Positions 27,695 to 36,918 of a stretch of 64,000 bases of DNA are shown here, piece by piece (the stretch's first letter is position 1; each line of letters begins with the position of its first letter). The stretch comes from Streptacidiphilus sp. 4-A2 (lineage in GTDB: Bacteria; Actinomycetota; Actinomycetes; Streptomycetales; Streptomycetaceae), in assembly GCA_014284505.1 (NCBI GenBank), contig JAAFYY010000001.1, positions 2,046,001-2,110,000 of the forward strand, given 5' to 3'. A program made the position numbers and the translations under genes. The notes below the pieces were generated by a model. The model worked only from the letters and a program-made list of their open reading frames with translations. It had not been told where the DNA came from and did no database searches.

Positions 27695-28707
27695 TCAGAT
27701 CCAGCCGCGTTCCCGGGCGAGGAGGGCTGCCTGGAAGCGGTTGGAGGCGTCCAGCCGTCGCATCAGCGACGCCACGTACTTCCGGTAGGTCCGCACCGCG
27801 ATGCCGAGATCCCGGGCCCCGGTCTCGTCCTTCTCGGCCGTGTACAGGGTTTTGAGGATCCGTCGTTCCCATTCGCTGAGGCCCCCGCCCGACGGTCCCG
27901 CGCTGGGCTCCTCGGACGGGAGCTCCTGCGCGGCGCCCCACATGCGCTCGAAGAGCGAGGCCAGTGCGGCGACCAGACCCGTTTCCCGGACCAGGATGGC
28001 GCCCTTGGCCGTGTGGGTGGGGTCGAGGGGGTCAGCGCCGCGGCGCGATCGCAGATGATCAGCCGTTCCAGCGGCTGGTGCGAGATGCGGATCTGCGCTC
28101 CCTGCGCGGTCAGTTCGCGGGCGTAGGCCATCGTGGCCGGGTCGTCCAGGGCCGCCGCGCCCAGCAGGGTCCGCATGTGCACGCCGCGCCGCAGAATCCG
28201 TTCGTCCAACGGACGCGCATGGGCGATGCTGTCCGCGCTCAGCACCCCGCCGGGGTGCGTGGTGAGGCTCTCGGTCCAGGTGAAGAAGGTGAGTTCGTCG
28301 ATGATCTCGCGCACCTCCGCCATCCCCTCCAGCCGCTGGATCGTCGCGTCGGCGCCGCCCGGCGGCCGCTGGGCGGCCAGCACTCCCCGCTCGGCGATCA
28401 GCGAGTCGACCGTTCCGCCACTGGTCACCTGCTCCTCGAGGCGGCTGCGCAGCGCGCCCACCGCGGTGTCCACCAGGTGCTCCACGGCCCTGGCCGGCGA
28501 GACCGGATGCAGCACGCCGTCCCCGGTCTCCCGGGCGAGGCCGAGGCCGCGCAGCCGCAGACCCGGATGCTCGTCGCCGTTCCCGTCCGCGTGGGCGATG
28601 TGCCGCGCGAGTTCCTCCCGGTCGGCCTCGCCCCGGCGCAGCAACAGCCGGTACGCCTCCTCGTCGTCCGGGGCGACCCCCAGGAATGCCAGATGCCGCT
28701 GTCTCAT
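27695..28707 (-). CDS. LuxR-type regulator with TrmB-like N-terminus
   Basis: DNA-binding regulator. The ATG at 28707 starts MRQRHLAFLGVAPDDEEAYR, with a winged-helix-like region (LLRRGEADREELARHIAH) similar to TrmB-type N-termini. A central domain carries RRGVHMRTLLGAAALDDPA, common in this actinomycete family. The C-terminal GerE/LuxR helix-turn-helix has LSEWERRILKTLYTAE and GIAVRTYRKYVASLMRRLDA, ending RERGWI. One frame break near 28025 splits it. About 337 residues. It diverges from a small secreted-peptide gene across a 540-base control region. Confidence 0.85.
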
Positions 28708-29247
28708 GCCTACCCCCGTACTGGTGCTGTTCGTGACTACTGGTCCAGACCCTTTGAGGTCCCGTGCCACAGCCCGGCCGGGCCCGGCGGTCGCCGGGGA
28801 CACCGCGGCACCCGCCCGTGGATGACGGGCGGGCGGCGGGCCGGGGGAAGGTGTGTATGCCCTTCGGGGCGGGGAGCGAGGGTCAGCCGGAATGTCTACA
28901 GGACATGCTGGTGACGCGGAGCAGGTCCACGTGGCGACGCCTGACCAGAATAAGCACGGCGCCACTTTAGTACGGGCCCGTAGTTTCTCCGCCAGGGGTT
29001 GTCGGCCCGAATCCGGCCCGGCTACCGGCCCATGCCCGGTGCCCGGTGCCGGATACCCGCAGCCGGAACCGACTGCACGATGCGGCACACCGGCATGCAG
29101 TAACCTGCACCGGCCGAGGCTCGTCCTTGCCCCGCCCAGCCGCCAGAGTTGTTGGAGCGGGGAGCCAGACATCCTCGCTCTTCCCGGAAGATCCGTCAGA
29201 AGATCTGCCGGAAGAACCATCAGAGGAACCAGAGGGTGATTCAGTTG
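28708..29247. promoter_or_regulatory. divergent control region with a four-unit 12-base repeat
   Basis: A 540-base gap between the LuxR-type regulator and the small-peptide gene. It contains four direct 12-base units at 29187-29234 just before the peptide start. No other gene is convincing here; the ORFs across it lack codon structure and family features. Confidence 0.5.
29187..29234 (+). repeat. four tandem 12-base repeats upstream of small-peptide gene
   Basis: Units GAAGATCCGTCA, GAAGATCTGCCG, GAAGAACCATCA and GAGGAACCAGAG run head to tail and end 13 bases before the ATG at 29248. The last unit also supplies a purine-rich ribosome binding site. They may be regulator-binding iterons or a leftover coding repeat. 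Confidence 0.7.
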
Positions 29248-29448
29248 ATGATTCGCATGGAATCCATCGCATCCGCCCCTTTTCGGCCCGGAAAGTCGCT
29301 TCCGCTGTCGGTCTGTTCGGCGCTGGCCGCGCTGCTCGTGGTGACCGGGGTGGCTGCCGCACAGGACGGCCGGACGGCGCGGGCGGTCACCTCGGCGGCA
29401 GCCGGGGCGCCGGGCGTCAACGCCCCCAGCGTCCACGACTGGGGCTGA
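29248..29448 (+). CDS. small secreted peptide (66 aa)
   Basis: Not recognised by family. The ATG at 29248 is chosen because it lies after GGAACCAGAGGG and gives MIRMESIASAPFRPGKS, followed by a hydrophobic segment SVCSALAALLVVTGVAAAQ typical of a signal peptide with cleavage near AAAQ. The mature peptide of about 30 residues is Ala/Val/Ser-rich and ends PSVHDWG. It resembles in layout the peptide at 4329-4553 (ending GEWNSKG): a short mature part with a terminal Trp-containing tail. A small ORF follows six bases later. Confidence 0.6.
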   Translation: MIRMESIASAPFRPGKSLPLSVCSALAALLVVTGVAAAQDGRTARAVTSAAAGAPGVNAPSVHDWG

Positions 29449-29454
29449 GCCGGC

Positions 29455-29718
29455 GTGCCTGTCCAGCATCAGGTGAGTATCGAGGCGACCGACCAGGCCC
29501 CGCCCGGGGCGGCGCCGGAGACCGCGGCGGTACGACTGATCTTCTTCCTGCCGCCGCCCTGGACCGCCGTCCTCACCGGGGTGACCCGGACCACCGCAAC
29601 GCTCACGCTCGCCGCGGCCGGGGAGCCCGCAACCGGGGAGCCCGCCGCCGGGACGGCCCTGGACGCCGTCGACGCGGCGCTCTCCCGGCCGGAGCTGCGC
29701 GGGTGGATCCGCGGCTAG
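29455..29718 (+). CDS. small hypothetical protein (87 aa), coupled to the secreted peptide gene
   Basis: I do not recognise it. The GTG at 29455 lies six bases after the preceding stop. The protein reads VPVQHQVSIEATDQAPPG and later LIFFLPPPWTAVLTGVTR, then an Ala/Gly/Pro-rich repeat EPATGEPAAG and a tail LSRPELRGWIRG. It has no clear membrane helix or catalytic motif. The tight spacing suggests a two-gene unit with the peptide. Confidence 0.5.
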   Translation: MPVQHQVSIEATDQAPPGAAPETAAVRLIFFLPPPWTAVLTGVTRTTATLTLAAAGEPATGEPAAGTALDAVDAALSRPELRGWIRG

Positions 29719-29776
29719 GCCCGGCCTGACGGCCGTACATGTCCGGCGTCCCCAGCCGAAGCAAGGAGAACAACCC

Positions 29777-30120
29777 ATGCCACGTCCACCCGCACTCACC
29801 GCCGAGCAGAAGACCTCGATCATCCTGTCGGTCCTGGCCGGCCGGATCACCGCTGCCGAGGCGGCCCGGCGGGCCGGGGTCTCCGGGCAGGCCATCAGCA
29901 GCTGGAAGCGCCGCTTCATCGAGGCCGGCCGGGAGGGCTTCGACGCCGGGAGCGGGGAGCAGCACAGCCGCGAGCTTCAGCTCCTGAAGGAGATCACCAT
30001 GCTCAAGAGCGCGTTGGGCGAGTCCTATCTCCAGCTTCAGGCGCTGCGTTCGGGCCATCACGGCGGCCGGGTCCTGGCCACCGGAGCGCGCCGGCTGCCC
30101 GGCCCGCCACCGCGCGCCCT
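29777..30120 (+). CDS. IS-type helix-turn-helix protein (transposase OrfA-like, end uncertain)
   Basis: The ATG at 29777 follows AAGGAG. The protein MPRPPALTAEQKTSIILSVL carries a homeodomain-like helix-turn-helix (AEAARRAGVSGQAISSWKRR) and a helical tail (RELQLLKEITMLKSALGES), as in the first ORF of IS3-like elements. No DDE catalytic ORF follows, so it is either a solo regulator or an IS remnant. The frame stays open into the next gene, so the true stop is unclear and may be hidden by an indel. Confidence 0.55.
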
Positions 30121-30220
30121 GGCGTCGTCGGCCCGGGAGCCGGCCCGGGGTGCCGTTCCCCCATGGCCTAGACCCGTGGAAACTCCGCCCGGCCCGCCAC
30201 CCGGGTACTACGCTGACCGC

Positions 30221-31004
30221 ATGATCGAGGACGGCGCACAGGCCAGCGGCAGCGTGACCACTGTGCGCCGGGTGGGGAACACCATCCGGCGCCCGTGCGG
30301 CAGATGGACGCCGCTGGTGCACGCGCTGCTGCGGCATCTGCACGACGTCGGCTTCACCCGGGTCCCACGGGTGCTGGGCATCGACGACTCCGGCTGCGAG
30401 GTGCTGTCCCTGCTGGAGGGCGAGGTCGCCATGCGGCCGTGGCCGGCGGTGCTGCGCGGCGACGACGGTGTCGTGGCGCTGGCGCGCTGGCTGCGCGAGT
30501 ACCACGCGGCAGTGGCCGGGTTCAGCCCGCCGCCGGACAGCGCGTGGTTCGTCCCCGAGCTGAGCCGGCGCCCCGGCCAGATCGTGCGGCACGGCGATCT
30601 CGGCCCGTGGAACTCGATCTGGCGCGGACCTGAGCTGGTCGGCTTCATCGACTGGGACTTCGCCGAGCCGGGCGAGGCGATCGACGACCTGGCCCAACTG
30701 GCCTGGTACGCGGTTCCGTTGAGAGGCTCCCAGGAGGGGGCGGCGGCCGGTCCGGACAGCCTCGCCCAGCTGCGCCACCGGCTGGAGCTGCTGTGCGCCA
30801 CCTACGGCGCCGATCCGGCCCGGCTGCTCACCGCCGTCGCCGCGCTCCAGGAGCGGGAGTCGGCCCGGATCGAGCACTGGGGCGGGCGGCGGGTCGAGCC
30901 CTGGCTGACGTTTCTGGACCGCGGGGACCGCGGCGATGGCGGAGGAACGCGCCTGGCTGCGGGAGAACGCCCAGGCGCTCATACCGGTCCCGGATACCCG
31001 ATGA
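30221..31004 (+). CDS. aminoglycoside phosphotransferase-family kinase
   Basis: Small-molecule kinase of the APH/choline kinase fold. The ATG at 30221 starts MIEDGAQASGS. The catalytic loop is HGDLGPWNSIW (about residue 125) and the metal-binding segment FIDWDFAEPGEAIDDLAQLAW follows. A frame break near 30935 must be bridged to reach the natural end RENAQALIPVPDTR. It ends tail to tail with the DHDPS-like gene, overlapping by 26 bases. It could phosphorylate an antibiotic for self-protection, but many actinomycete paralogues have unknown substrates. Confidence 0.78.
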
Positions 31005-31764
31005 TCCCCCGCCGGTGCAGTTCGGCCTTCACCCGCGCCACATAGTCGTCCTCGAAGAGCCCGTACCGCCGGCAGGCCGCCGTGACCGCCTGCTGGCGCG
31101 CGGCGGTCGGGTCGCGCAGCAGCGCCGAGCACAGCGCCGGGTCCAGGTGCGCCAGCGGTGCGACCAGGCCCGCGGCCTCCGGCGTCTCCAGCAGCAGGTC
31201 CTCCCAGCCCTGGAACACCGGCGTGCCCGCGGCCTCCCGGCCAGCGCCCGAGTGGTCCGCGGGGAGCGGCTGGACTCCTTCATCCCGCTGACCCGGTCGA
31301 TCCGCAGGATCCTGCGCAGGGTCTCCTGCTCGATCCGCTGGCCGCACACGGCGGACTCGTTGTACACGAACACGGGCAGCGCGGACGCCGCGGCGACGGT
31401 CGCGAAGTGCTCGAAGATCTCCTCCTGCGGGAGCGGGGCAGGCCGGCCGGACGGCGCCGAGACCACCACGGCGTCCGCTCCTAGCTCCGCCGCCACGGCC
31501 GCCCGGGCGATGGCCCCGGCCGCGGTCGGCACCTGGGCGCCGACCAGGCACGGCAGGCCGTCCGCGAACCGCAGGGTGAAGCGGAGCATGTCGCTCCACT
31601 GCTGCTCCGACAGCAGCCAGCCCTCCCCGCAGCTGATGGCGGGCATCAGCGCGGCCGCTTCGGACCGCACGCTGTCGATCATCGCCCGGACGCAGGGCCC
31701 GGAGACGGCGCCGTCCGGGCCCACCGGCGTGACCAGCGGCACGATCAGCCCGCCGGCCGGTCAC
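30979..31764 (-). CDS. DHDPS/NAL-family aldolase
   Basis: Class I, Schiff-base aldolase fold. Key features are PLVTPVGPDGAV at the N-terminus, the catalytic Tyr in VFVYNES, and the Schiff-base Lys in RVSGMKESS. The GTG at 31764 overlaps the stop of the arginine oxidase (GTGA). Frames break near 31750 and 31240. The pairing with an MppP/RohP-like arginine oxidase matches what I recall of the azomycin and mildiomycin pathways, where a DHDPS-like enzyme acts on 4-hydroxy-2-ketoarginine (retro-aldol) or on a related keto acid. The exact reaction here is inference. It is the last gene of the minus-strand operon. Confidence 0.82.
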   Translation of the reverse strand: MTGRRADRAAGHAGGPGRRRLRALRPGDDRQRAVRSGRADARHQLRGGLAAVGAAVERHAPLHPAVRGRPAVPGRRPGADRGRGHRPGGRGGGARSGRRGGLGAVRPACPAPAGGDLRALRDRRRGVRAARVRVQRVRRVRPADRAGDPAQDPADRPGQRDEGVQPLPADHSGAGREAAGTPVFQGWEDLLLETPEAAGLVAPLAHLDPALCSALLRDPTAARQQAVTAACRRYGLFEDDYVARVKAELHRRGIIGYPGPV

Positions 31765-32946
31765 CGGGCGATCCCTTCCAGCGCCGTCGCCAGCCGGGTC
31801 ACCGCAATCGGCGAACTTCTCCGGTCGCGGGCGAGCGCGAGGCGACGAACCGCTCGCCCCTGCTCGGCGTGTACCAGTGGAAGTAGGTGCCGGGCAGCAC
31901 GTGGACGTCCTCCTCGCGCAGCAGCTGTTGCAGCTGCGTGGCGGTGAGCCGCTCGGAGGTGATCCTGAACCAGGCGACGCTGACCGCCACCTCGGGCTCC
32001 TGGTACTCCAGCACGCTGCCCGCCAGCGTCTCGCGCGCCAGTCGGCGGTTGGTCTCCACCACCGAGGTCACCGAGGCGAAGCCGTCGCGGCCGAGTCCTC
32101 CGCATAGGCGGTCAGCAGGTTGAGGACGAAGGGCGAGACGTTGAGCAGCACGCTGGTGTGCCGGTTCTTGACGTCCTCGTAGATGTCGTCGCTGGCCAGC
32201 AGCATGGCGCACTTGGCGTCCTGGATCGGCCAGGTCTTCCCGGTGTCCTCGATGGTGAGGTAGCTGACGCCGGAGTCCCGCAGCAGCTCGTAGAGGTCGA
32301 ACCGCCCGGCCGGCTCCTCGCCGCAGAAGGTGAAGGCGGCGAAGCACAGGTCGATGATCAGGAGCTTGTCGTAGTCCCGGCAGAAGCGCACCACCTCGGC
32401 GAACCCGCGCGCCCGTGCTTGAGCAGGCTGAAGCCCGTCGGGTTGTTCGGGTCGACCAGGAACAGCGCGTCGCCGCGCACCGAGTCCCTGAGGTTGTCGT
32501 AGAGGTGCGCCACGTCGTGCAGGCTCTGCTCGGCGATCGGCAGGGTGCTGACGCCGGAGTTCCGCAGCACGTCGTTGAGGTTGTCGAAGCACGGCTCGAT
32601 CAGGGTGACCGACGCCTGGCGGCCCGCAGGTACATGGCGACGACCAGGGTGGAGATCGAGGCGGCGTAGGAGAGCAGCGGCGGCTTGCCCTGCAACGCGG
32701 TCGGCTGCCGGTGCAGCCGGAAGAACGCCTCCGTGAAGCGCTGTTCGGCCTGCGCCTGGGTGCCGCGCTCGGCCTCGTACCAGAGCCGCGGCAGCGAGCT
32801 GACGATCTCGCGCTGGGTCGGTGACTGGCTCTGGTGGGTGTGCGCGTCGGCCAGGTTTGCCTGGCCTCCAGCGCCTCGATCTCGTGCTGCGTCAGGTCGG
32901 CGAGTTCGCCGGCCGCAGTGGCGGCCGGACGGCTGAAAGTGATCAC
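31761..32946 (-). CDS. PLP-dependent arginine oxidase/hydroxylase (MppP/RohP/MilM-like)
   Basis: Fold-type I PLP enzyme. In characterised relatives it uses O2 and PLP to convert L-arginine to 4-hydroxy-2-ketoarginine (MppP of enduracididine, RohP of azomycin biosynthesis). The GTG at 32946 starts [20 protein letters not shown]. Family signs after bridging frames: [28 protein letters not shown], the PLP Lys in IEDTGKTWP, then [18 protein letters not shown] and the closing [17 protein letters not shown]. The EDTGK-x-WP and SP-x-xL-x-LL patterns set this group apart from ordinary aminotransferases. Frame breaks near 32850-32650, 32415 and 31830. About 395 residues, normal for the family. Confidence 0.82.
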
Positions 32947-33004
32947 GGCTCTCGTTTCTCGAATCGGTCGGAGGGGTCAGCTGGAGGTGGCCGGGAACCG
33001 GTGG

Positions 33005-33857
33005 TCAGAACGGGGCGAGCAGGGCCTGGCGCAGCTGGCGCGCCACCCGGGGCCGCCGCCGGGCCACTGCCGGAGCGCCCGTCGGGCGCCGACACCACGA
33101 CGTCCCCGGCGGCGAGCCGGCCGACGAACCGCCGTTCGACCTCCGGCAGCGGGGCGCGGTCCGGGGCGCGGTCCGGGCGCGGTCCGGGCGCAGTCGGGGG
33201 CGCGGTCCGGGCCGTAGTCCGCGGCGCGGTCCGCGGCGGACGGGCCGGTGCCCGGCGCCAGCACCGCGAAGCGGCCCCAGAGCGCTGCCAGGTCGCGCAG
33301 CGCGGTGCTGTCCGGCCCGTACACGACCGCAGCCCCGGCGATGCCCCGCAGCACGTCGTCGTGCCAGGGACGCACGACCCTGACGGCCGTACCGGTCTCC
33401 TCGGCGAGCCCGAGTACCCCGCCCGGCGCGGGCCTGGCCTGTCCGCCAGCAGGACCACGCGCTGCCCCGGGGGACGGCGCGGCGGGCGGGCAGGAACGGT
33501 CCGACCGTCTTGGCGCCCCGGCCGGAAGCGGCGCTGGAGGTGATCCGGGGCTGGTGGGCAGGCACACCACGACGCGCCCGCCGTACCCGGCGGTGAGAGC
33601 GGCGCCCTGCTCGACGTCGCGGGGCACCGCGACCACCGGCAGGCCGCAGGCCGCGGCGGCGGCCACGGCAGCGCCGCCGCCCACCGCGAGCGCCGCCTGG
33701 GGCGGACCGGCCGCCACCGTGTTCCGCGCGGTCAGCCAGCCGGGCAGCGGAGCCGCTCCCCGGGTGGTGCGACCGGCACGTCGAGGTGGGCGAGGATCGC
33801 CGACGCGACCAGCAGATCCTCCAACGGGGCCTCGGGTTCCAGGTACAGGGCGATCAC
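33005..33857 (-). CDS. hypothetical protein in the nucleoside operon
   Basis: Not recognised. The GTG at 33857 overlaps the exporter stop (GTGA). The N-terminus reads MIALYLEPEAPLEDLLVASA, followed by an Ala/Gly-rich segment AALAVGGGAAVAAAAACGLP and VVYGPDSTALRDLAALWGRF. Frames jump near 33745, 33530, 33440 and in the GC repeat at 33150-33240, so the true protein (about 280 residues, probable end RQALLAPF) is only approximate. Its fixed place between exporter and arginine oxidase suggests a pathway role. The alternating beta/alpha pattern could fit a Rossmann-like domain, but that is a guess. Confidence 0.55.
33152..33242. repeat. imperfect GC-rich tandem repeat
   Basis: Units of about 11-12 bases based on GCGCGGTCCGG(G) are repeated roughly seven times inside the coding region of the hypothetical protein. 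They would encode a Pro/Arg/Gly-rich or Asp/Arg/Ala-rich stretch depending on frame. Confidence 0.75.
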
Positions 33858-35064
33858 CGCTGCTCCCCCGATACGACGGGCGTGCGCGGCACGGCGGCCG
33901 GCCCGGCGCCGGGCCGGCTGCGCAGCAGCAGGCCGAAGAGCGGCAGGCTGAGCAGGAGCAGCCCGGCGAACACCCAGTTGTAGCCGAAGGCGGCGACGAC
34001 GCTGCCGGTGAGGACGAAGCAGACGGTGGTCGCCAGACTGCCGATCAGGCCGCCGAAGGACAGCACCGTCGCGCGCACCTCCTTGTCGGTGGCGTCGTTC
34101 ACGAACTGGCTCAGCAGCGGATAGATCAGGTCGATGGTGAGGAAGACGCAGTAGTAGCCGATCACCGCGGGCCACGGCTGCTCGGAGTACATCCCCAGCA
34201 GTCCCAGGGCGAACAGCACCGCGGCGATCAGCATCGCCCGGGTGACCCGAGCGCGGCCAGGCGGTGGGCGACGGCGGAGACTCCCGCGGCCACCAGGGTG
34301 ATGAAGCCGATGATGAAACTCACCGTGGTCGGGTGCAGGCCCATGTCGGCGAAGTAGTCCTGGCTGAAGATGCTGACGGCGGTGCCCCGCGTTCACCAGG
34401 GCGGTGAAGAGCAGCACGTTCAGCAGGTGGGGCTTGCCGTGCAGGACGCGCCAGCCCGCGGTGACGGTCGCCACCATGGTCGCCCGCCGCTGCGCGGACA
34501 GCGGCGGCTCGGGCACCCGCCACACGAACCAGCTCGCCGCGGCCACGCAGGCCGCGTGCGCGACGAACGGGAGCCAGTAGAGCTGCTCGTACATCACGCC
34601 GCCGACAAAGGTGGTCAGCGCCAGTACCGCGAAGCCCAGCCCCATGGCCCGCCCGGTCTCCCGCGCGAACTGCTCGCTGCGGCCCATGTCGTCGAGCAGC
34701 TCGTAGAGCAGCGCGCTGTCCGCTCCCCGCTGGCCCGCCCAGCCGACCCCCTGCAACCCGAAGGCGATCACCAGCGCCCACAGCGGCGTCGCCAGCATCA
34801 GCGCCGCGCCCAGCGCGCCGGCCAGCAGGCCCCGGTGATCACGGCGCGGCGGCCGATCCGGTCGGCGAGCGAGCCGAGCGGGACGTCCGTGAGCAGCCTG
34901 GAGGCGTGGAAGCAGGCCTCCAGCAGACCCATCTGGAACAGCGAACGTCCGTGCGCGACCAGGTAGATCAGGAACACGCCCCGGGTGAACTGCGCGTTCG
35001 AGGTGCCCATGAAGAACCGGTACGCCCACAGGGCCCGGCGCTGGGCCGGGGACATGCCGCTCAC
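33854..35064 (-). CDS. MFS exporter of the nucleoside operon
   Basis: Twelve-helix-type major facilitator, probably exporting the nucleoside product. The GTG at 35064 overlaps the upstream stop (GTGA). It starts MSGMSPAQRRALWAYRFFMG, and the helix 2-3 loop is GSLADRIGRRAVITG, the MFS signature. Later segments include LPFVAHAACVAAASWFVWRV and LSFGGLIGSLATTVCFVLTG. Frame breaks near 34830, 34390 and 34250. It is distinct from the exporter at 25353-26613, which supports a separate product or intermediate for this operon. Confidence 0.87.
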
Positions 35065-35951
35065 CGCGCCCCCGTCCCGCCGGGCAGGCGGACGGCCACC
35101 CGGCCCGCCAGCTCCCGGAAGCCGACGCCGAGCGCGTCACGGCACGCCTGCTCCGGCCACCAGTCGAGCGGCAGCTCCGCCCAGCGGCGGAAGGTGATCC
35201 GCTCCCCCGCCGGGGCGTCCTGGGCCAGCCGGGGCCGGCCGGAGGGGTCGGGCAGCGGTGTCGCGGCGACATAGCGGCGCGCGGCGCCCGCGCCGAGCAG
35301 CACCGAGCGGCTCAGGTGCACCCCCTCGAAGACCAGCGTGCCCGGGTCCTCGCGCAGCGCGTCGGCATAGCGCGAGCAGTAGATCCGGAAGGCGTCCAGC
35401 ACCGCGTCGGCGTTGGGGAACCCCTGCGGGTAACTGCCGCCGTGGAACGGGGTGAAGAGCCCGTGGAGGGCGGAGTCCGGCAGCGGCAGCACGGCGGCGG
35501 GCAGGTCGTGGTGCACGGCCGTGGTGGCGCGCAGCCCCAGGCCCGCGGCCACCTCGTCCAGCGCCGGGGCGAGCCGGTCGCCCAGCGCGTGGAACGCCGC
35601 TGCCCGCGCCGGGTGCTGCATCGCCTCCTCGGCCACGCACAGGCCCACCCGGACCGGCACGTCGAAGGACTTGGCGGCGATCCAGCCGAGCGCCGCCTCC
35701 CAGACCACGGAGACCGGCAGCTCCGCGACCTCGCCCGCCGACCGGCCCAGGCACGGATGGCAGACCACCGAGCTGACCTCCCGCGGCCAGGTCCCGTCCG
35801 CGAGCGCGACCACCAGACCGGCCAGAGCCGCGGGCACCTGGCCGGTGGCCGGGCGCAGCCCGGCCGACGCCCAGGTCCGCGGTTCGCCCTCGCCCGCCTC
35901 GGCCGCCCGGACGGCACCGGTTCCCCAGTGCGCTGTCTCAACCGTCGTCAT
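35061..35951 (-). CDS. conserved-looking hypothetical protein next to the carrier-ligase gene
   Basis: Unbroken frame of 296 residues; family not recognised. The ATG at 35951 is preferred because it forms an ATGA overlap with the upstream stop; a GTG six bases earlier is also possible. Notable segments are VVCHPCLGRSAGEVAELP, VGLCVAEEAMQHPARAAAFH, FTPFHGGSYPQGFPNADAVLD and RRWAELPLDWWPEQACRD. It has no signal peptide or membrane helix. Overlaps on both sides imply it is made with the carrier-ligase and the exporter. It might work with the loaded carrier protein, for example as a transferase. Confidence 0.7.
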   Translation of the reverse strand: MTTVETAHWGTGAVRAAEAGEGEPRTWASAGLRPATGQVPAALAGLVVALADGTWPREVSSVVCHPCLGRSAGEVAELPVSVVWEAALGWIAAKSFDVPVRVGLCVAEEAMQHPARAAAFHALGDRLAPALDEVAAGLGLRATTAVHHDLPAAVLPLPDSALHGLFTPFHGGSYPQGFPNADAVLDAFRIYCSRYADALREDPGTLVFEGVHLSRSVLLGAGAARRYVAATPLPDPSGRPRLAQDAPAGERITFRRWAELPLDWWPEQACRDALGVGFRELAGRVAVRLPGGTGAR

Positions 35952-36914
35952 CGCCACACTCCCAAGGACAGCAACCGGTCCAGTCCGACACCCACGCAGA
36001 AGCCGGTCCGGCCCGCGTCACCGGTGAACGCGCTGCCGTGATCGTTGTAGGAGGCGACGGCCATGGGCCGGTCGCCGGTGGTCCATTCGAGCTTGCGCCG
36101 GATCCCTTCGGTGAATCCGTCGGAAGCCCCGCGCCACTCCCCCGGCACCAGCCCCGCGAGCAGGTCGCCGACCCGCTCGAGGACGCCCTCGCGGAGCACC
36201 GCAAGACGATCGGGCGGTGCGCAGCAGACGATCTCGAACACCCGGTACGCCTCCAGCCGGCCGGCCGGCTCCCAGCGCCGCGCGGGCTCCCGGCGGAAGG
36301 CGTAGCCGATGCCGGCGAAGACCCCGTCCGGCCGGTCGCCGATGCCTTCGAGGAACTGGAGGCAGGCGGCGTGCGGAAGGCGGCCGGACTGGAAGGCGCT
36401 GTCGACGTTCTGCGGATGGTCCGCGCCGACGGCCGAGTCGGTGATGATCGGGTACCAGACCGGTACCACGTCGAAGTCGGCCAGCGCCGACAGCAGGCGG
36501 TCGGCGAAGCGCTGCACCGCGACCGCCTCCTCGCCCACGGCCAGCACCGAGCCCAGCGGACGCTCGAAGTCGACCGGGGTGACCGGCAGTCCGACCAGGT
36601 GCTCGCCGGAGGCCGAGGCGGTGAGCAGGCCCTCCCTCGGCAGGACGGGACGCCGCACCGGCTCGGTGCCGGAGGCGAACCAGGCGCGGGGGCGAGCCGT
36701 CGCGTGCGCCGCACAGGTGGTCGGCCAGCGCGGTGACGTCGGACAGCGGTCCAGCGCGAAGCTGTCCGAGACGTCGACGTCCACCTGGGCCTCGCGCGCC
36801 AGCAGCTGCATGATCCGGAGCGAATCGATCGCCGAGGATCGGGAAGCGCGGCCGGCCTCGATCCCCACCACCGCCTTGAGCAGTCGGTGATCCAGTGGAT
36901 TCAGTCCTGTTCAT
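35948..36914 (-). CDS. carrier protein fused to class II aaRS-like amino acid:carrier ligase
   Basis: The N-terminus holds an acyl/peptidyl carrier domain: SSAIDSLRIMQLLAREA carries the Ser expected to bear phosphopantetheine (about residue 30), followed by a helical DVTALADHLCGA. The rest resembles the stand-alone class II aaRS-like (SerRS-related) amino acid:[carrier protein] ligases: FQSGRLPHAACLQFLEG, YRVFEIVCCAPPDRL, KLEWTTGDRPMAVASYNDHG and a motif 3-like CVGVGLDRLLSLG. Such ligases activate an amino acid with ATP and load it onto a carrier. The ATG at 36914 lies four bases after the radical SAM stop. Frame breaks near 36895, 36760 and 36690. Blasticidin- and gougerotin-type clusters use aaRS-like proteins to add amino acids; the carrier fusion is unusual. 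Confidence 0.72.
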
Positions 36915-36918
36915 CTGC

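Noticed and set aside
29187..29250. An acidic repeat protein reading EDPSEDLPEEPSEEPEG across the 12-base repeats
   Set aside because: The open frame there has no plausible start or conserved continuation; the signal-peptide frame starting at 29248 is better supported.
29777..30120. Complete insertion sequence
   Set aside because: Only an OrfA-like HTH is present; no DDE transposase ORF, terminal inverted repeats or target duplication could be found.
33152..33242. CRISPR-like array
   Set aside because: Units are only about 11-12 bases, contiguous and without spacers; simple tandem repeats.
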